Shown here piece by piece: positions 45,219-54,178 of a stretch of 64,000 bases of DNA. A program made the translations under genes and the position numbers. Source of the DNA: an uncultured Anaerovibrio sp. (GTDB taxonomy: Bacteria > Bacillota > Negativicutes > Selenomonadales > Selenomonadaceae); the NCBI GenBank assembly GCA_934203205.1, contig CAKPYV010000002.1, positions 1-64,000 of the forward strand, read 5' to 3'. Numbering within the stretch: position 1 is the stretch's first letter; the number at the start of each line of letters is the position of its first letter. The notes under the pieces were generated by a model. It saw only the letters and a list, made by a program, of their open reading frames with translations, was not told where the DNA came from and searched no databases.

Positions 45219-47177
45219 TTAATTATCTGTAAACCTGGCTATGGTTTGTCCAATAGTATGGGCGGCTTGACAGAGCTCTTCTGGTGTGTGGGTGGCCATT
45301 AGGGCGGCTCGCAGCATGGCCTGTCCCTTGGGTACAGTAGGATAACGAATTGGGGAGATGAAGATATTTTGCCTATTTAATTCCTCTGCGACACGCAGGG
45401 CTAATTCCTCATCATGAAGCACAATAGGTACAATGGCAGTATCGCTATGAGCTTCAATGCCTTCCTGCTGTAGAGTCTTACAGAATATACGGGTATTTTC
45501 CTGTAACTGATGCACCATAGAAGGCTGATTTTCTAACAGCTCTAGTGCTTTGGTGGCAGCAGCCAATACGGCAGGGGAAAGGCTGGTGGAGAAAATATAG
45601 CTCCTGGCTGTGTTGCGCAGGTAGTCAATGAGAAGCTGACTGCCGCAAACATAGCCTCCTTCGGCTGCCAAGGCCTTGGAAAGGGTGCCCATGAGAACAT
45701 CTGGCTGACGTTTCAGGCCAAAATACTCTGCAATTCCTCGGCCTGTGGCTCCAATCACGCCAGTGGCGTGGGCTTCGTCTACCATAGTAAGTACATGATA
45801 TTGTTCCGCCAGGGCCATAATATCTGGCAGGGGGGCAATATCTCCTCCCATGCTAAAAACAGCATCAGTAACAATCAAGCCCTGACAACTAGCGTGTTCC
45901 TGTAATTTTTCTGCCAAATCCTTCATATCGTTATGCTTGTATACCACGGTTTTGGCATGGCTAAGACGACAGCCATCAATAATACTGGCGTGATTAAGCT
46001 CATCACTAAAGATAATACTGTCCTTGATGCCTAGAGCTGAGATAATACCTACATTGGCCATATAGCCTGTGTTAAAAATTAGTGCCTTTTCTGTATGCTT
46101 AAAGCTGGCCAGTGTTGTCTCCAGCTGATTATGCAGAGGCAGGGTGCCAGTAGTCAGCCGGGAGCCACCAGAGCCTACACCATATATATTTATAGCCTCC
46201 TTGGCGGCTTCTTTTACTTCTGGATGGTCAATAAGGCCAAGATAGTCGTTGGAAGCCAGCATTAGCTGGTTTTGACCTTGATAGATAATATGAGCAGCTT
46301 GAGCTGAGGATATTTCCTTGGTATTGCGATAAAGCTGCTGACTTTTCTTTTGGGCTAAAATATCCTCGAATATCTGCCAAGGCTTGTCAGAAGTAGATTT
46401 TGGCTTTGGGGTATTATTGGCATAGGGATTAGATGGTACATTTTTGACCAAAACCCTTTGCTCCTGCAAATATTGGATACAGTCCTCTACTTGGGATTTA
46501 GGGCCACGGTAAAGGAAAATTCTACCTCCGTCAGGACAGCCCATTTTCTTTAACTTGGTAATGCGTATATAGCCCTTGTCCCGGGTGGCAATATATCCTG
46601 TTATGTAATCCGGATCATCAGACATACAGAGTTCTCCAATTATATTCGGGGCAGATAGTACCTTGCTGGCCAAAACCAAGGCTTCCTGAAAATGATTTTT
46701 GCCATCACAAATAACTTTGGCTTCTCCCTTGGGGGCAATGGTATCCATATAGGTAGCACGAATGCCTCTCTGCTGGTCTGGCTCCAATCGCTCCAGAGTA
46801 TCTACATCCAGCAGCATGGCGCCTCGCATACCGTAGGTGGCCTGAAATAGCTCCAATATTTTCTGGCATTTATCTGGGGTTAGCCCTAGCTCTGTCATAA
46901 TCTGGCACATAAACTGCCGCCCCTCTGCCGGGGTTGCTGCTTCATGGGTGGAAACAGGCAGAGCTTCAATATACTTTAGACTTTCTGAGGAAATAGCTTC
47001 AATTTTCAAGTTGATGAAATCTGCCTTACCTTTAGCATGATGAAGGGCTCGGCTAAGTAAAGCCTCCATCTGCTGTGGCAGCTCCTGCTGGGGCAGAATT
47101 TTTTCGGCTCCAGAAACATGCTCCTGAATTGAGCCAGTATGCTTGCTGGCTCGCATTTTCAAACTATATATAGACAT
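45219..47177 (-). CDS. bioWF: Bifunctional pimeloyl-CoA synthetase / 8-amino-7-oxononanoate synthase
   Basis: 652 residues that fuse two biotin enzymes. Residues 1-246 match BioW, which activates pimelate to pimeloyl-CoA with ATP (GRIFLYRGPK near 218-227). A Pro/Ser/Lys-rich linker (about 247-264) follows. Residues about 265-652 are BioF, which condenses pimeloyl-CoA with alanine; the PLP lysine lies in TLSKALAAEGG, with DEAHATGV before it. Physical fusion would channel pimeloyl-CoA. The ATG at 47177 has AAGGAG upstream. Expression is from a promoter inside a BirA operator (see 47222-47296). Confidence 0.92.
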   Translation of the reverse strand: MSIYSLKMRASKHTGSIQEHVSGAEKILPQQELPQQMEALLSRALHHAKGKADFINLKIEAISSESLKYIEALPVSTHEAATPAEGRQFMCQIMTELGLTPDKCQKILELFQATYGMRGAMLLDVDTLERLEPDQQRGIRATYMDTIAPKGEAKVICDGKNHFQEALVLASKVLSAPNIIGELCMSDDPDYITGYIATRDKGYIRITKLKKMGCPDGGRIFLYRGPKSQVEDCIQYLQEQRVLVKNVPSNPYANNTPKPKSTSDKPWQIFEDILAQKKSQQLYRNTKEISSAQAAHIIYQGQNQLMLASNDYLGLIDHPEVKEAAKEAINIYGVGSGGSRLTTGTLPLHNQLETTLASFKHTEKALIFNTGYMANVGIISALGIKDSIIFSDELNHASIIDGCRLSHAKTVVYKHNDMKDLAEKLQEHASCQGLIVTDAVFSMGGDIAPLPDIMALAEQYHVLTMVDEAHATGVIGATGRGIAEYFGLKRQPDVLMGTLSKALAAEGGYVCGSQLLIDYLRNTARSYIFSTSLSPAVLAAATKALELLENQPSMVHQLQENTRIFCKTLQQEGIEAHSDTAIVPIVLHDEELALRVAEELNRQNIFISPIRYPTVPKGQAMLRAALMATHTPEELCQAAHTIGQTIARFTDN

Positions 47178-47221
47178 AATTTAGGCTCCTTGGGCATTTC
47201 TTTTATAACTTTCCAGCTACC

Positions 47222-47296
47222 ATGATAGCTAAAATTACCGATATTGTCAACTGCAAAACAAAATAGGTTGACAATGTATCTGACAGAATTTAATAT
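47222..47296. promoter_or_regulatory. BirA operator spanning two divergent promoters
   Basis: ATTGTCAAC (47243-47251), 15 bases, GTTGACAAT (47267-47275): perfect inverted arms of the Firmicutes biotin-repressor box. On the plus strand, TTGACA (47268-47273) with a 17-base spacer to TAATAT (47291-47296) drives the small membrane protein. On the minus strand, TTGACA (47245-47250) with a 17-base spacer to TATCAT (47222-47227) drives bioWF. Thus each operator arm is also a -35 box, and one bound BirA dimer would silence both genes when biotin is plentiful. Confidence 0.88.
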
Positions 47297-47339
47297 ATCT
47301 ATGTGCGGGAAATATTTTGTGACGAAAAAGGAGAAAATT

Positions 47340-47843
47340 ATGAAAAGGAATGTTATATCCCCTGCTGAGATTACTCAAATTGGTTTGCTAACAGCCCTGC
47401 TGACTGTAGCTGGAGCGATTAAGCTGCCTAGCCTGCTGCCAGGTCTGGAATTTCAGATATCAGCTCCTCTGGCTGTAGGTATCTGTTTTGTTTTTGGCTT
47501 CAAAAGATACCTTATTATAGGTATACTTTCTAGTATGATAAGTCTCGCTCTAGGCACCCATAATTTATTTAATGTAGCTATTGCCATGCAGTTTCGCATC
47601 GTAGTAGGCATAATTTATCTCTTGGCAGGGCAAGCTCGCAATAAGTATCTGGTTATGGCTATTGCCGGCCCTTTGGGAACACTGGTGGCACGTTTGACTC
47701 TAAGCGTTGTTTTAGGCAAAGGTGTCTGGGCTTTGGTGGCCGCAGCCTTCCCAGGTATGGTATTTACCTTCCTAATAGCACCATTTATGGTAGGGCTGCT
47801 GCGGAGGGTGGCTAGAGTTGGCCGCCTGGCTCCTCAAGGTTGA
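47340..47843 (+). CDS. Small integral membrane protein under BirA control, ECF S-component-like
   Basis: 167 residues, five to six predicted spans. ATG at 47340 has AAAGGAG upstream; the frame open from 47244 lies in the operator and is not used. The layout (LLTALLTVAGAIKLPSLLPGLEFQISAPLAV and a C-terminal small-residue pattern) resembles substrate-binding S components of ECF vitamin transporters. It does not show the usual BioY sequence clearly. Because it shares a BirA operator with bioWF, biotin or the biotin precursor pimelate is the likely cargo (inference). No EcfA or EcfT genes are nearby. Confidence 0.65.
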   Translation: MKRNVISPAEITQIGLLTALLTVAGAIKLPSLLPGLEFQISAPLAVGICFVFGFKRYLIIGILSSMISLALGTHNLFNVAIAMQFRIVVGIIYLLAGQARNKYLVMAIAGPLGTLVARLTLSVVLGKGVWALVAAAFPGMVFTFLIAPFMVGLLRRVARVGRLAPQG

Positions 47844-47946
47844 TATTTTCCATGAAATTTTGTTCCCAAACCCGCTCTGGCTATTGGCAAAAGCCTAAAA
47901 ATATTGCATAATAAATAGAAGAAATTTGATTATCAGGAGGCCTGTT

Positions 47947-48336
47947 ATGGAATATCGGTTAGCTCATAACTGTTTAAAGGTAAGAAATCTCCATAAATCC
48001 TTGCAGTTTTATACAGAGATTCTCCATATGCAGGAAAAGGGCCGTGTCCATATTGGTGATACTATCTTGGTTTATCTGGGCGATGAAAAAGCCTCAGCCC
48101 ATGAGCTGGAGCTTAACTATCACCCAGACCATGCAGCTGCCTATCAGCTGGGAGAAAATCCTGTGCATCTAGCCTTTGCTGTGGATGATTATCAGGAGGC
48201 TTTGGAAGCTCATAGACAGGCAGGTTGTATCAAGCTGGAGGTGCCTCAGCATAGCATACATTTTTTAGCGGACCCGGATGGCTACCTGATCGAAATTCTG
48301 CCACAAAAACATTTTTCACTTACGGAGAGGGGATAA
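47947..48336 (+). CDS. VOC-family protein, glyoxalase I-like
   Basis: 129 residues. Metal-ligand pattern is complete: His in LAHNCLKV, Glu in HELELNYH, His in PVHLAF and Glu in DGYLIEIL, matching GloA-type lactoylglutathione lyases, which detoxify methylglyoxal. ATG at 47947 follows AGGAGG, which decides against the frame at 47926. The hexokinase gene begins 3 bases after its stop, so the two share a transcript. A Firmicute may use bacillithiol or another thiol in place of glutathione. Confidence 0.8.
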   Translation: MEYRLAHNCLKVRNLHKSLQFYTEILHMQEKGRVHIGDTILVYLGDEKASAHELELNYHPDHAAAYQLGENPVHLAFAVDDYQEALEAHRQAGCIKLEVPQHSIHFLADPDGYLIEILPQKHFSLTERG

Positions 48337-48339
48337 AAC

Positions 48340-49623
48340 ATGAGAATTAACGAAGCCCAGTTAAAAAGCATTATTGATGAATTGACCTTGGATAAGGAGC
48401 AGCTAAAAGAGGTTGCTTCTGCTCTGCGCTTTGATATGGAGCTGGCTCTGCAGGGTCGTGAGTCCAGTATGCCAATGCTGTGCTCTTATATTGGTATGCC
48501 TACTGGTCAGGAGAAGGGTGAGTTCCTGGCTTTGGATTTTGGTGGCACCAATTTGCGGGCTGAGCTGGTTAGCCTTAAGGGTGATTGCCAGTATGAAATT
48601 GTGAAGATGGTAGCCAAGCCATTGGTTACTGAGGAATATAATCTGATTAACGGCTCTGCATCTGCCGAAAAGGTTTTTGACTTTATTGCAGATATGTTTG
48701 GAGAGCTGCTGGAGGGAGCAGAAAACAAGACCTATTACCTGGGCCATACCTTCTCCTTCCCATCTCAGCAGACTGATATTTACAATGCCCGCCTCTTGGT
48801 ATGGACCAAGGAATTTGCTATTCCTGGCGTAGAGGGAGAGGTTGTAAATGATTTGCTGCAGGCTGCTTTTGACCGCAAGGGATTAAGCAATATCAAGGTA
48901 GTTGCTGTGATTAATGACACTGTAGCAGAGCTGTTGACTGCTGGCTATCAGTATCCAGATACTCAGATTGGCTGTATCTATGCTACTGGCAGCAACAACT
49001 GCTATATGGAGCGTACTGCTGATGTAGGCCGACCTGCCGCCATTATTAACATGGAATCCGGCAGTTTCAACAAGCTGACTCCTAGCCAGTGGGATAACAA
49101 GCTGGATGAGGCTTCTGAGAAGCCAGGTCGTCAGCGCTTGGAGAAAATGGTTTCCGGTTGCTACATGGGTGAGCTGTTAAGCCTTACCGTACAGCATTTG
49201 CTGAATCTGCAGGAGAAACCAGAATTTACGGCTATTGATATGTCTGGTATTATGGCAGATACCACTGCTGTAGCCAGTGATGCGGCCAAGGTTATCAGTG
49301 CCAAGGTTGGTGCCCTGGAGCCAGGAGAGGCTGCCTATATTCGTGACCTGACTGAGGCTATTGCCATTCGCTCCGCTCGCATTGTGGCTGCCTGCTTTGC
49401 TGGTATTCTCTGGCATGTGTCTGGCTCTGGCAAGATTGCCCAGCAGCATATTGCCATTGATGGCTCTGTTTATGAGCATATGCCTCATATCAAGGAAAAT
49501 GTTCAGAAGGCTCTTTATGAGATTCTGGATGAGGAAGCAGGGGCAGTTACTCCAATGCTGTTAAAGGATGGCTCCGGCTTAGGAGCAGCTATTGCAGCAG
49601 CTGTTGCTTCTAAGAATATTTAA
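48340..49623 (+). CDS. Eukaryote-type hexokinase
   Basis: 427 residues with the classical hexokinase fold: LALDFGGTNLRAELV (about 63-77), HTFSFPSQQ (136-144, the sugar-binding loop) and VINDTVAELL (about 190-199, catalytic Asp193), plus the second ATP motif near the C-terminus (LLKDGSGLGAA). Most bacteria use ROK or Glk glucokinases, and this Pfam Hexokinase_1/2 architecture is rare outside eukaryotes. It would make glucose 6-phosphate or fructose 6-phosphate in the cytosol. Codon use is like the host's highly expressed genes, so any transfer is old. The VOC gene lies immediately upstream. Confidence 0.9.
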   Translation: MRINEAQLKSIIDELTLDKEQLKEVASALRFDMELALQGRESSMPMLCSYIGMPTGQEKGEFLALDFGGTNLRAELVSLKGDCQYEIVKMVAKPLVTEEYNLINGSASAEKVFDFIADMFGELLEGAENKTYYLGHTFSFPSQQTDIYNARLLVWTKEFAIPGVEGEVVNDLLQAAFDRKGLSNIKVVAVINDTVAELLTAGYQYPDTQIGCIYATGSNNCYMERTADVGRPAAIINMESGSFNKLTPSQWDNKLDEASEKPGRQRLEKMVSGCYMGELLSLTVQHLLNLQEKPEFTAIDMSGIMADTTAVASDAAKVISAKVGALEPGEAAYIRDLTEAIAIRSARIVAACFAGILWHVSGSGKIAQQHIAIDGSVYEHMPHIKENVQKALYEILDEEAGAVTPMLLKDGSGLGAAIAAAVASKNI

Positions 49624-49739
49624 TAATATGTAGAAAACCCAATTAATATCCTGTTCAATAAATGAATTTTACTAAAAAAGCGAATACATGAAAACCTTTA
49701 GATTATACTATCATAAAATAATTTTATAACCAGTGGGTA

Positions 49740-49768
49740 TTGCCAAAACTGATATTTATGACTATAAT
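49740..49768 (+). promoter_or_regulatory. Promoter of the NADH dehydrogenase gene
   Basis: TTGCCA (49740-49745), a 17-base spacer and perfect TATAAT (49763-49768) in the 206-base gap after the hexokinase gene. No terminator is evident between the two genes. Confidence 0.6.
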
Positions 49769-49829
49769 TTATGGAAGAATTGAGAAACGCGCTGTTAAAA
49801 ATGCATTGCTGTTTTTAGGAGGGGTTTAG

Positions 49830-51113
49830 ATGGGTAACAAACCCAAGGTTGTTGTTGTAGGTGCAGGTTTTGGCGGTATTGCTGCTGTCAAAAAACTGGC
49901 CAAACAGGATATTGATATCGTTATTATTGAAAGAACTAACTATCATCTGTTCCAGCCATTGCTGTATCAGGTTTCCACATCTGTATTGTCTACAGATGAT
50001 ATTTCTTATCCAATCCGTGCTATGTTCCGTGATTATAATAATGTAGAGTTGTTCATGGCTAAGGCATTGGAAATTGATGGCAAGCGCAAGGTTGTTGTTA
50101 CCAATCATGGGGATGTAGCCTATGATTACCTGGTTGTAGCTGCTGGTGCTACTAACAACTTCTTTGGCATGGCCAATGTAGAGAAATACGCCTATGGTAT
50201 GAAAACCATTCCAGAGGCCTTGCATATTCGCAACCATGTACTCCATATGTTTGAACGTGCCAACAAGCAGATTGATAACGAGGAGGAGCGTCGCAAGATG
50301 CTGAGCTTCATCTGCGTAGGCGGCGGCCCTACCGGTGTTGAGGAAGCTGGTGCTATTGCTGAGCTGGTTGCTGTTCAGAAGAAGGAATATCCAAACCTGA
50401 ACTTTGACGAAGTTAGTATTCGCCTGATTGAGGCTACGGACAAGGTTCTGCCAATGATGCCTCCGCATCTCCGTCAGCACACCATTAATGTGTTGGAGAA
50501 AAAGGGTGTACAGGTTATGCTGAACACTCAGGTGGCAGACTGCAACGAGAATGGGTTGTTCCTGAAGGACGGCACCTTTATTCCTAGCCGTACTGTCATC
50601 TGGGGTGCTGGTGTCAAGGCTCACAAGCTGGCTTCCACCATTGGGGCAGAATGTGATCGTGCTGGCCGTGTTATTGTTGGCCCAACCTTGCAGGTACCTG
50701 GTTATCCAGAGATTTTTGCTATTGGCGACAATGCTCATTTCTTGCAGGATGGCAGACCATTGGCTACTGTGGCTCCTGTTGCTATGCAGGAGGCTTGGCT
50801 GGCTGCTGATAATATCATCCATCTGTGCAAGGGTGATACTCAGCTCCACAACTTCAAGTATGTGGATCATGGCGCTATGGCCACCATCGGCCGCTGTCAG
50901 GCTGTGGTAAATTGGGGCTTTGTGCGGATTGGCGGCTTCGTGGCATGGCTGATCTGGATGTTCCTGCATTTGCTGCGCTTGGAGGGTGCCCATGCAGATA
51001 TTACTGTAGGTACCAAATGGTTCTGGAATTTTGTTTCTGGCACACGTCTGGGCCGTATCATTACCAATATCAAATTGGATGATGAGGATGCGGCTATGGA
51101 AAATAAGGCCTAA
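49830..51113 (+). CDS. ndh: Type II NADH dehydrogenase (FAD-dependent pyridine nucleotide oxidoreductase)
   Basis: 427 residues with an N-terminal Rossmann dinucleotide motif VVVGAGFGGIAAVKK. NYHLFQPLLYQVST is the hallmark of NDH-2 and related proteins. A second Rossmann motif is CVGGGPTGVEEAGAIAE, and FAIGDNAHF near the FAD site. The C-terminal amphipathic segment (LLRLEGAHADITVGTKWFW) likely docks on the inner face of the membrane. It passes electrons from NADH to quinone without pumping protons. A terminator follows. Confidence 0.92.
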   Translation: MGNKPKVVVVGAGFGGIAAVKKLAKQDIDIVIIERTNYHLFQPLLYQVSTSVLSTDDISYPIRAMFRDYNNVELFMAKALEIDGKRKVVVTNHGDVAYDYLVVAAGATNNFFGMANVEKYAYGMKTIPEALHIRNHVLHMFERANKQIDNEEERRKMLSFICVGGGPTGVEEAGAIAELVAVQKKEYPNLNFDEVSIRLIEATDKVLPMMPPHLRQHTINVLEKKGVQVMLNTQVADCNENGLFLKDGTFIPSRTVIWGAGVKAHKLASTIGAECDRAGRVIVGPTLQVPGYPEIFAIGDNAHFLQDGRPLATVAPVAMQEAWLAADNIIHLCKGDTQLHNFKYVDHGAMATIGRCQAVVNWGFVRIGGFVAWLIWMFLHLLRLEGAHADITVGTKWFWNFVSGTRLGRIITNIKLDDEDAAMENKA

Positions 51114-51128
51114 ATATGTTATGATGAA

Positions 51129-51156
51129 GGGGTGTGCCTGGCACATCCCTTTTTTG
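51129..51156 (+). terminator. Terminator after ndh
   Basis: GGGTGTGC pairs with GCACATCCC around CTG, followed by TTTTTT. Confidence 0.85.
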
Positions 51157-51209
51157 TTGCCAAGGCACAAAAGGCAATTCTTTTAGTTTAGAATACAGGA
51201 GTGATTTCC

Positions 51210-52586
51210 TTGCATAAAGCAAAATATTGGGCTTTGACAGCAGGCTTTTGCCTGTCCACAGTCCTATCTGCCACTATGGCATCAGCTATGCCGACGGCTA
51301 CAGACCATAATGACCAGAGAACAGTAATTAATGATATTACTCGGCCTAGTCATCAGCAGGTTAGTGAGGATAAAACTGTGGATGTGGTGGAGTCTGCTTC
51401 TAAAACCGCTACAAAGGTTAACAAGCATATTCCTAACTATCTCAAAACCGTCCGCCTATCTTGGGAACCGGTACCTGGCGCTGTCAGCTATCAGGTGGCT
51501 ATAATGCGAAACAACAAAAATCTGCCGGAGAATGTGGTATCTGTCAAGAGAGGAATTTTTACCAATGGTTATGAGCTGGATACTTCTGTTATGCGCACAG
51601 CCAAGGACTACTATTGGAAGGTATGTCCGTTGGATGCCAGTGGCAAATATATCAAGCTGTACAGTGATTTGCAGCCTCTGGTGGATCAGGAGCTAAATCC
51701 TACAGCTCCCAAGCCTACAACAGAGTTTGAATCCATGGCCTATGCACCCCTTTATCCAGTGTTTTCCTGGGTTCCTGCCAAGGATGGCAAATACTATGAT
51801 ATCAGGGTATATCGGGAGGAAAATGGCAAGCCTGTGGTTATCAGAGAGCTGAGCGCGGAAGGCTCTGTTTATTATGAGGATGCCGGCTACACCTGGCCAG
51901 GGAAGTATTATTGGCAGGTGCGGAGCCGCAATGAGTCAGGCACTTATATTAGCGAATGGTCTGTTCCTAGCTGGTTCCAGGTCAGCAATCAGGTAAAGGT
52001 AGCGGCGCTGGGAGATAGCATTACCCACGGCGGAGGAGCTGTATCCACCCCCCCTGGCTATGTTATGTATAATTGGGAAACCTATTCTCAGGTGCCAATC
52101 AAGAATCTAGGATATAGCGGTGATACTGTAGCGGCTATGGATGCTAGATTTGAGACTGATGTACTGCCTTTCCATCCAAAGATTTTGGTAATCATGGGTG
52201 GCGTAAATGATTTTCGGGCTGGTGCTATGGCTCAGGATATTATCTACTATCTACAGCAGATAGGTAATAAATGCCGTATGCATGGGATTATTCCTGTCTA
52301 TGCTACTGCTACCCCCATTAATCCTCACTTTATTGCTAACTGGAGCTATATTACCACGCCGGCAGTAGATTGGAAGGAACAGCAGGTATTGTTGAATCAA
52401 TGGATTATGTCCCAGCAATATGCTGTGGATGTGGCCAGCGGTATGACGGATTGCTACGGCTTACTTATGGATGAGGCTACTACCGATGGCTTGCATCCAG
52501 ATGTTTTGGGCAAAAAGCTAATTGGAGAAACCATCAGCGATTATCTTCTCCGCACTTTTCCTGGCAAAAATCTTCTGGCCAAATAA
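51210..52586 (+). CDS. Secreted SGNH/GDSL hydrolase with N-terminal beta domains
   Basis: 458 residues. A signal peptide (about 1-27, ending near ASA) precedes a linker. Two fibronectin-III-like beta domains follow (about 80-165 and 172-258, with YYWKV and YYWQVRSRN). The C-terminal half is an SGNH esterase: GDSITHGG (Ser270), YSGDT (block II), GGVNDF (block III) and DGLHPD (His429). The start is TTG at 51210, 8 bases after AGGAG; GTG at 51201 overlaps that ribosome site. It probably acts on a wall or surface glycan ester, but the substrate is unknown. Confidence 0.85.
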   Translation: MHKAKYWALTAGFCLSTVLSATMASAMPTATDHNDQRTVINDITRPSHQQVSEDKTVDVVESASKTATKVNKHIPNYLKTVRLSWEPVPGAVSYQVAIMRNNKNLPENVVSVKRGIFTNGYELDTSVMRTAKDYYWKVCPLDASGKYIKLYSDLQPLVDQELNPTAPKPTTEFESMAYAPLYPVFSWVPAKDGKYYDIRVYREENGKPVVIRELSAEGSVYYEDAGYTWPGKYYWQVRSRNESGTYISEWSVPSWFQVSNQVKVAALGDSITHGGGAVSTPPGYVMYNWETYSQVPIKNLGYSGDTVAAMDARFETDVLPFHPKILVIMGGVNDFRAGAMAQDIIYYLQQIGNKCRMHGIIPVYATATPINPHFIANWSYITTPAVDWKEQQVLLNQWIMSQQYAVDVASGMTDCYGLLMDEATTDGLHPDVLGKKLIGETISDYLLRTFPGKNLLAK

Positions 52587-52661
52587 TGCCTGATTTGGGT
52601 GAAAATATAGATAAAAATAATGGTACATAAAAGTTGTTTATAGTATCATAAATAGGCAAGC

Positions 52662-52710
52662 AAAAAGACCGTGTTAAGAACCTGGCACAATGGTTCAAAC
52701 ACGGTCTTTT
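52662..52710. terminator. Bidirectional terminator between the SGNH hydrolase and yigZ
   Basis: AAAAGACCGTGTT pairs with AACACGGTCTTTT (with one mismatch near the loop). It serves converging genes. Confidence 0.8.
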
Positions 52711-52736
52711 ATGTTGTTCAATATTGAAACTAATTT

Positions 52737-53369
52737 CTATATTATAGGCAAGCTCATATATTCTGGTTGATGAATGGTAATCTTGCATTGGGCTGCTGTT
52801 AGATTGGTTAGTTCTGTGCTAATAGTCTCACAATCTGCTGGCTCCACCAGCAATCTTACCGTTACCTTATCCAGATAGGCCGTTTCCCCAGTTCGCAGCT
52901 CTTCGTTGCGAATCCAATTTTCCACTGTGCCTAGAAGGGAGTAATCCATTTCTGCTTCCATAAGGCAAAAGGGCTTTACCTCCAGACAGGGCGTGGCCTC
53001 CAGTCCCAGGGAAGCCGTGTGGCTATATGCCCGAATCAGTCCCCCAGCGCCTAGCTTGATGCCTCCAAAATATCTGGTTACTACTACTACCACATTGGTG
53101 AGGCCATGCTGTTTAATGGCCTCCAGAATAGGATTGCCAGCAGTGCCCCCAGGTTCACCATCATCGTTGGATTTTTGCTGACTGCTATCTGCTCCCAGCA
53201 CCCAGGCGGAGCAGTTGTGGCGGGCATCAAAATGCTTTTTCTTGATGGCTGTTACAAAATCCCTGGCCTCAGCCTCGGTTTCCACATGGCTGGTATAGGC
53301 AATAAAGCGGGATTTCTGAATTTCGTAGCTGGCAGTGCCATTTTCGGCTGTTGTCTTGTAGATATGCAT
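52737..53369 (-). CDS. yigZ: YigZ/IMPACT family protein
   Basis: 210 residues. The UPF0029 N-domain shows KSRFIAYTSHVETEAEA, the DDGEPGGTAGNPIL loop and VVVTRYFGGIKLGAGGLIRAYS, all typical of YigZ. Function in bacteria is unclear; the domain is shared with eukaryotic IMPACT, a translation-control factor. The gene starts 3 bases after the stop of the minus-strand gene behind it, and GGAGAAT precedes the ATG, so the two form a small operon. Confidence 0.92.
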   Translation of the reverse strand: MHIYKTTAENGTASYEIQKSRFIAYTSHVETEAEARDFVTAIKKKHFDARHNCSAWVLGADSSQQKSNDDGEPGGTAGNPILEAIKQHGLTNVVVVVTRYFGGIKLGAGGLIRAYSHTASLGLEATPCLEVKPFCLMEAEMDYSLLGTVENWIRNEELRTGETAYLDKVTVRLLVEPADCETISTELTNLTAAQCKITIHQPEYMSLPII

Positions 53370-53371
53370 AA

Positions 53372-54022
53372 TTAATTCTCCGGTATGGTTAGATTTTGCC
53401 GCAGGCTATTGGTTTCGGCTGCTGTAAACAAGGCATCTGGGCCATTGCGCAGCATGGTTTCCCGCAAAATCCGGCTTTCCTCCTGGTGGTTGTCTGTACT
53501 TAGGTTAGCAGGATTGGCATTGGCCTTAAGGGCTGTAATAGCTGCCAGCTGCTTTTCGCTGTAGGCAATGGTTTTGTTCAGAATGCTGGCGGCCAAATCA
53601 TAGTTGGTATCATCCAGGCTGATAGGTGGGGCCAGCTTGCTTAGCTCCTGGTTAGTAACCTGAGCCTGATGCTCCAAAAGGTTTAGGCGGGTATAGGCTG
53701 TATTAAGGCTGATATTGTCATTGTGATAGTCATTGATAATTTTCTGGCCTTGGGACCAGTTGTAGTCCAGGCTGTCTAGCTGTTTTTTGTAGCTGGTGTA
53801 CCAGTCATCAAATATTTGCTGCTGGGCGGCAATGCGGCGCAGGGCTATTTCACTAGGTGGTTCTGCCTTAGGTTGAAACAGCAGGGATTGGCCAATGGCG
53901 CCAATGGTCAGGGCCAATACCAGACAAAATCCATAAAAAACTTTTTTATTGGGAAGATTGCGGTATAATACTAATAATAGCAAAAGACATATCAGCAGGG
54001 CCGCTATAAATACGATAGCCAT
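53372..54022 (-). CDS. Uncharacterised membrane-anchored protein
   Basis: 216 residues, not recognised. Two hydrophobic segments (about 2-20 and 30-50) anchor a mostly helical soluble part (about 60-216) rich in Gln, Asn and Leu. An uncertain coiled coil lies around 65-135. AAGGAG precedes the ATG at 54022. It sits 2 bases upstream of yigZ in the same transcript. Confidence 0.75.
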   Translation of the reverse strand: MAIVFIAALLICLLLLLVLYRNLPNKKVFYGFCLVLALTIGAIGQSLLFQPKAEPPSEIALRRIAAQQQIFDDWYTSYKKQLDSLDYNWSQGQKIINDYHNDNISLNTAYTRLNLLEHQAQVTNQELSKLAPPISLDDTNYDLAASILNKTIAYSEKQLAAITALKANANPANLSTDNHQEESRILRETMLRNGPDALFTAAETNSLRQNLTIPEN

Positions 54023-54178
54023 AATATGCTCCTTTTTTTCAGAAAAAATACTTTAATGTGTTGTAGTATATTCTATCATTTATTGGGCTATAAGACTATA
54101 GATATTTTGCTGTCTTGCAGATGGTAAATTTTGCAATGTTTACCAGAGGAGGTTTTGCGATGGGAGGCTGGAAGTATT

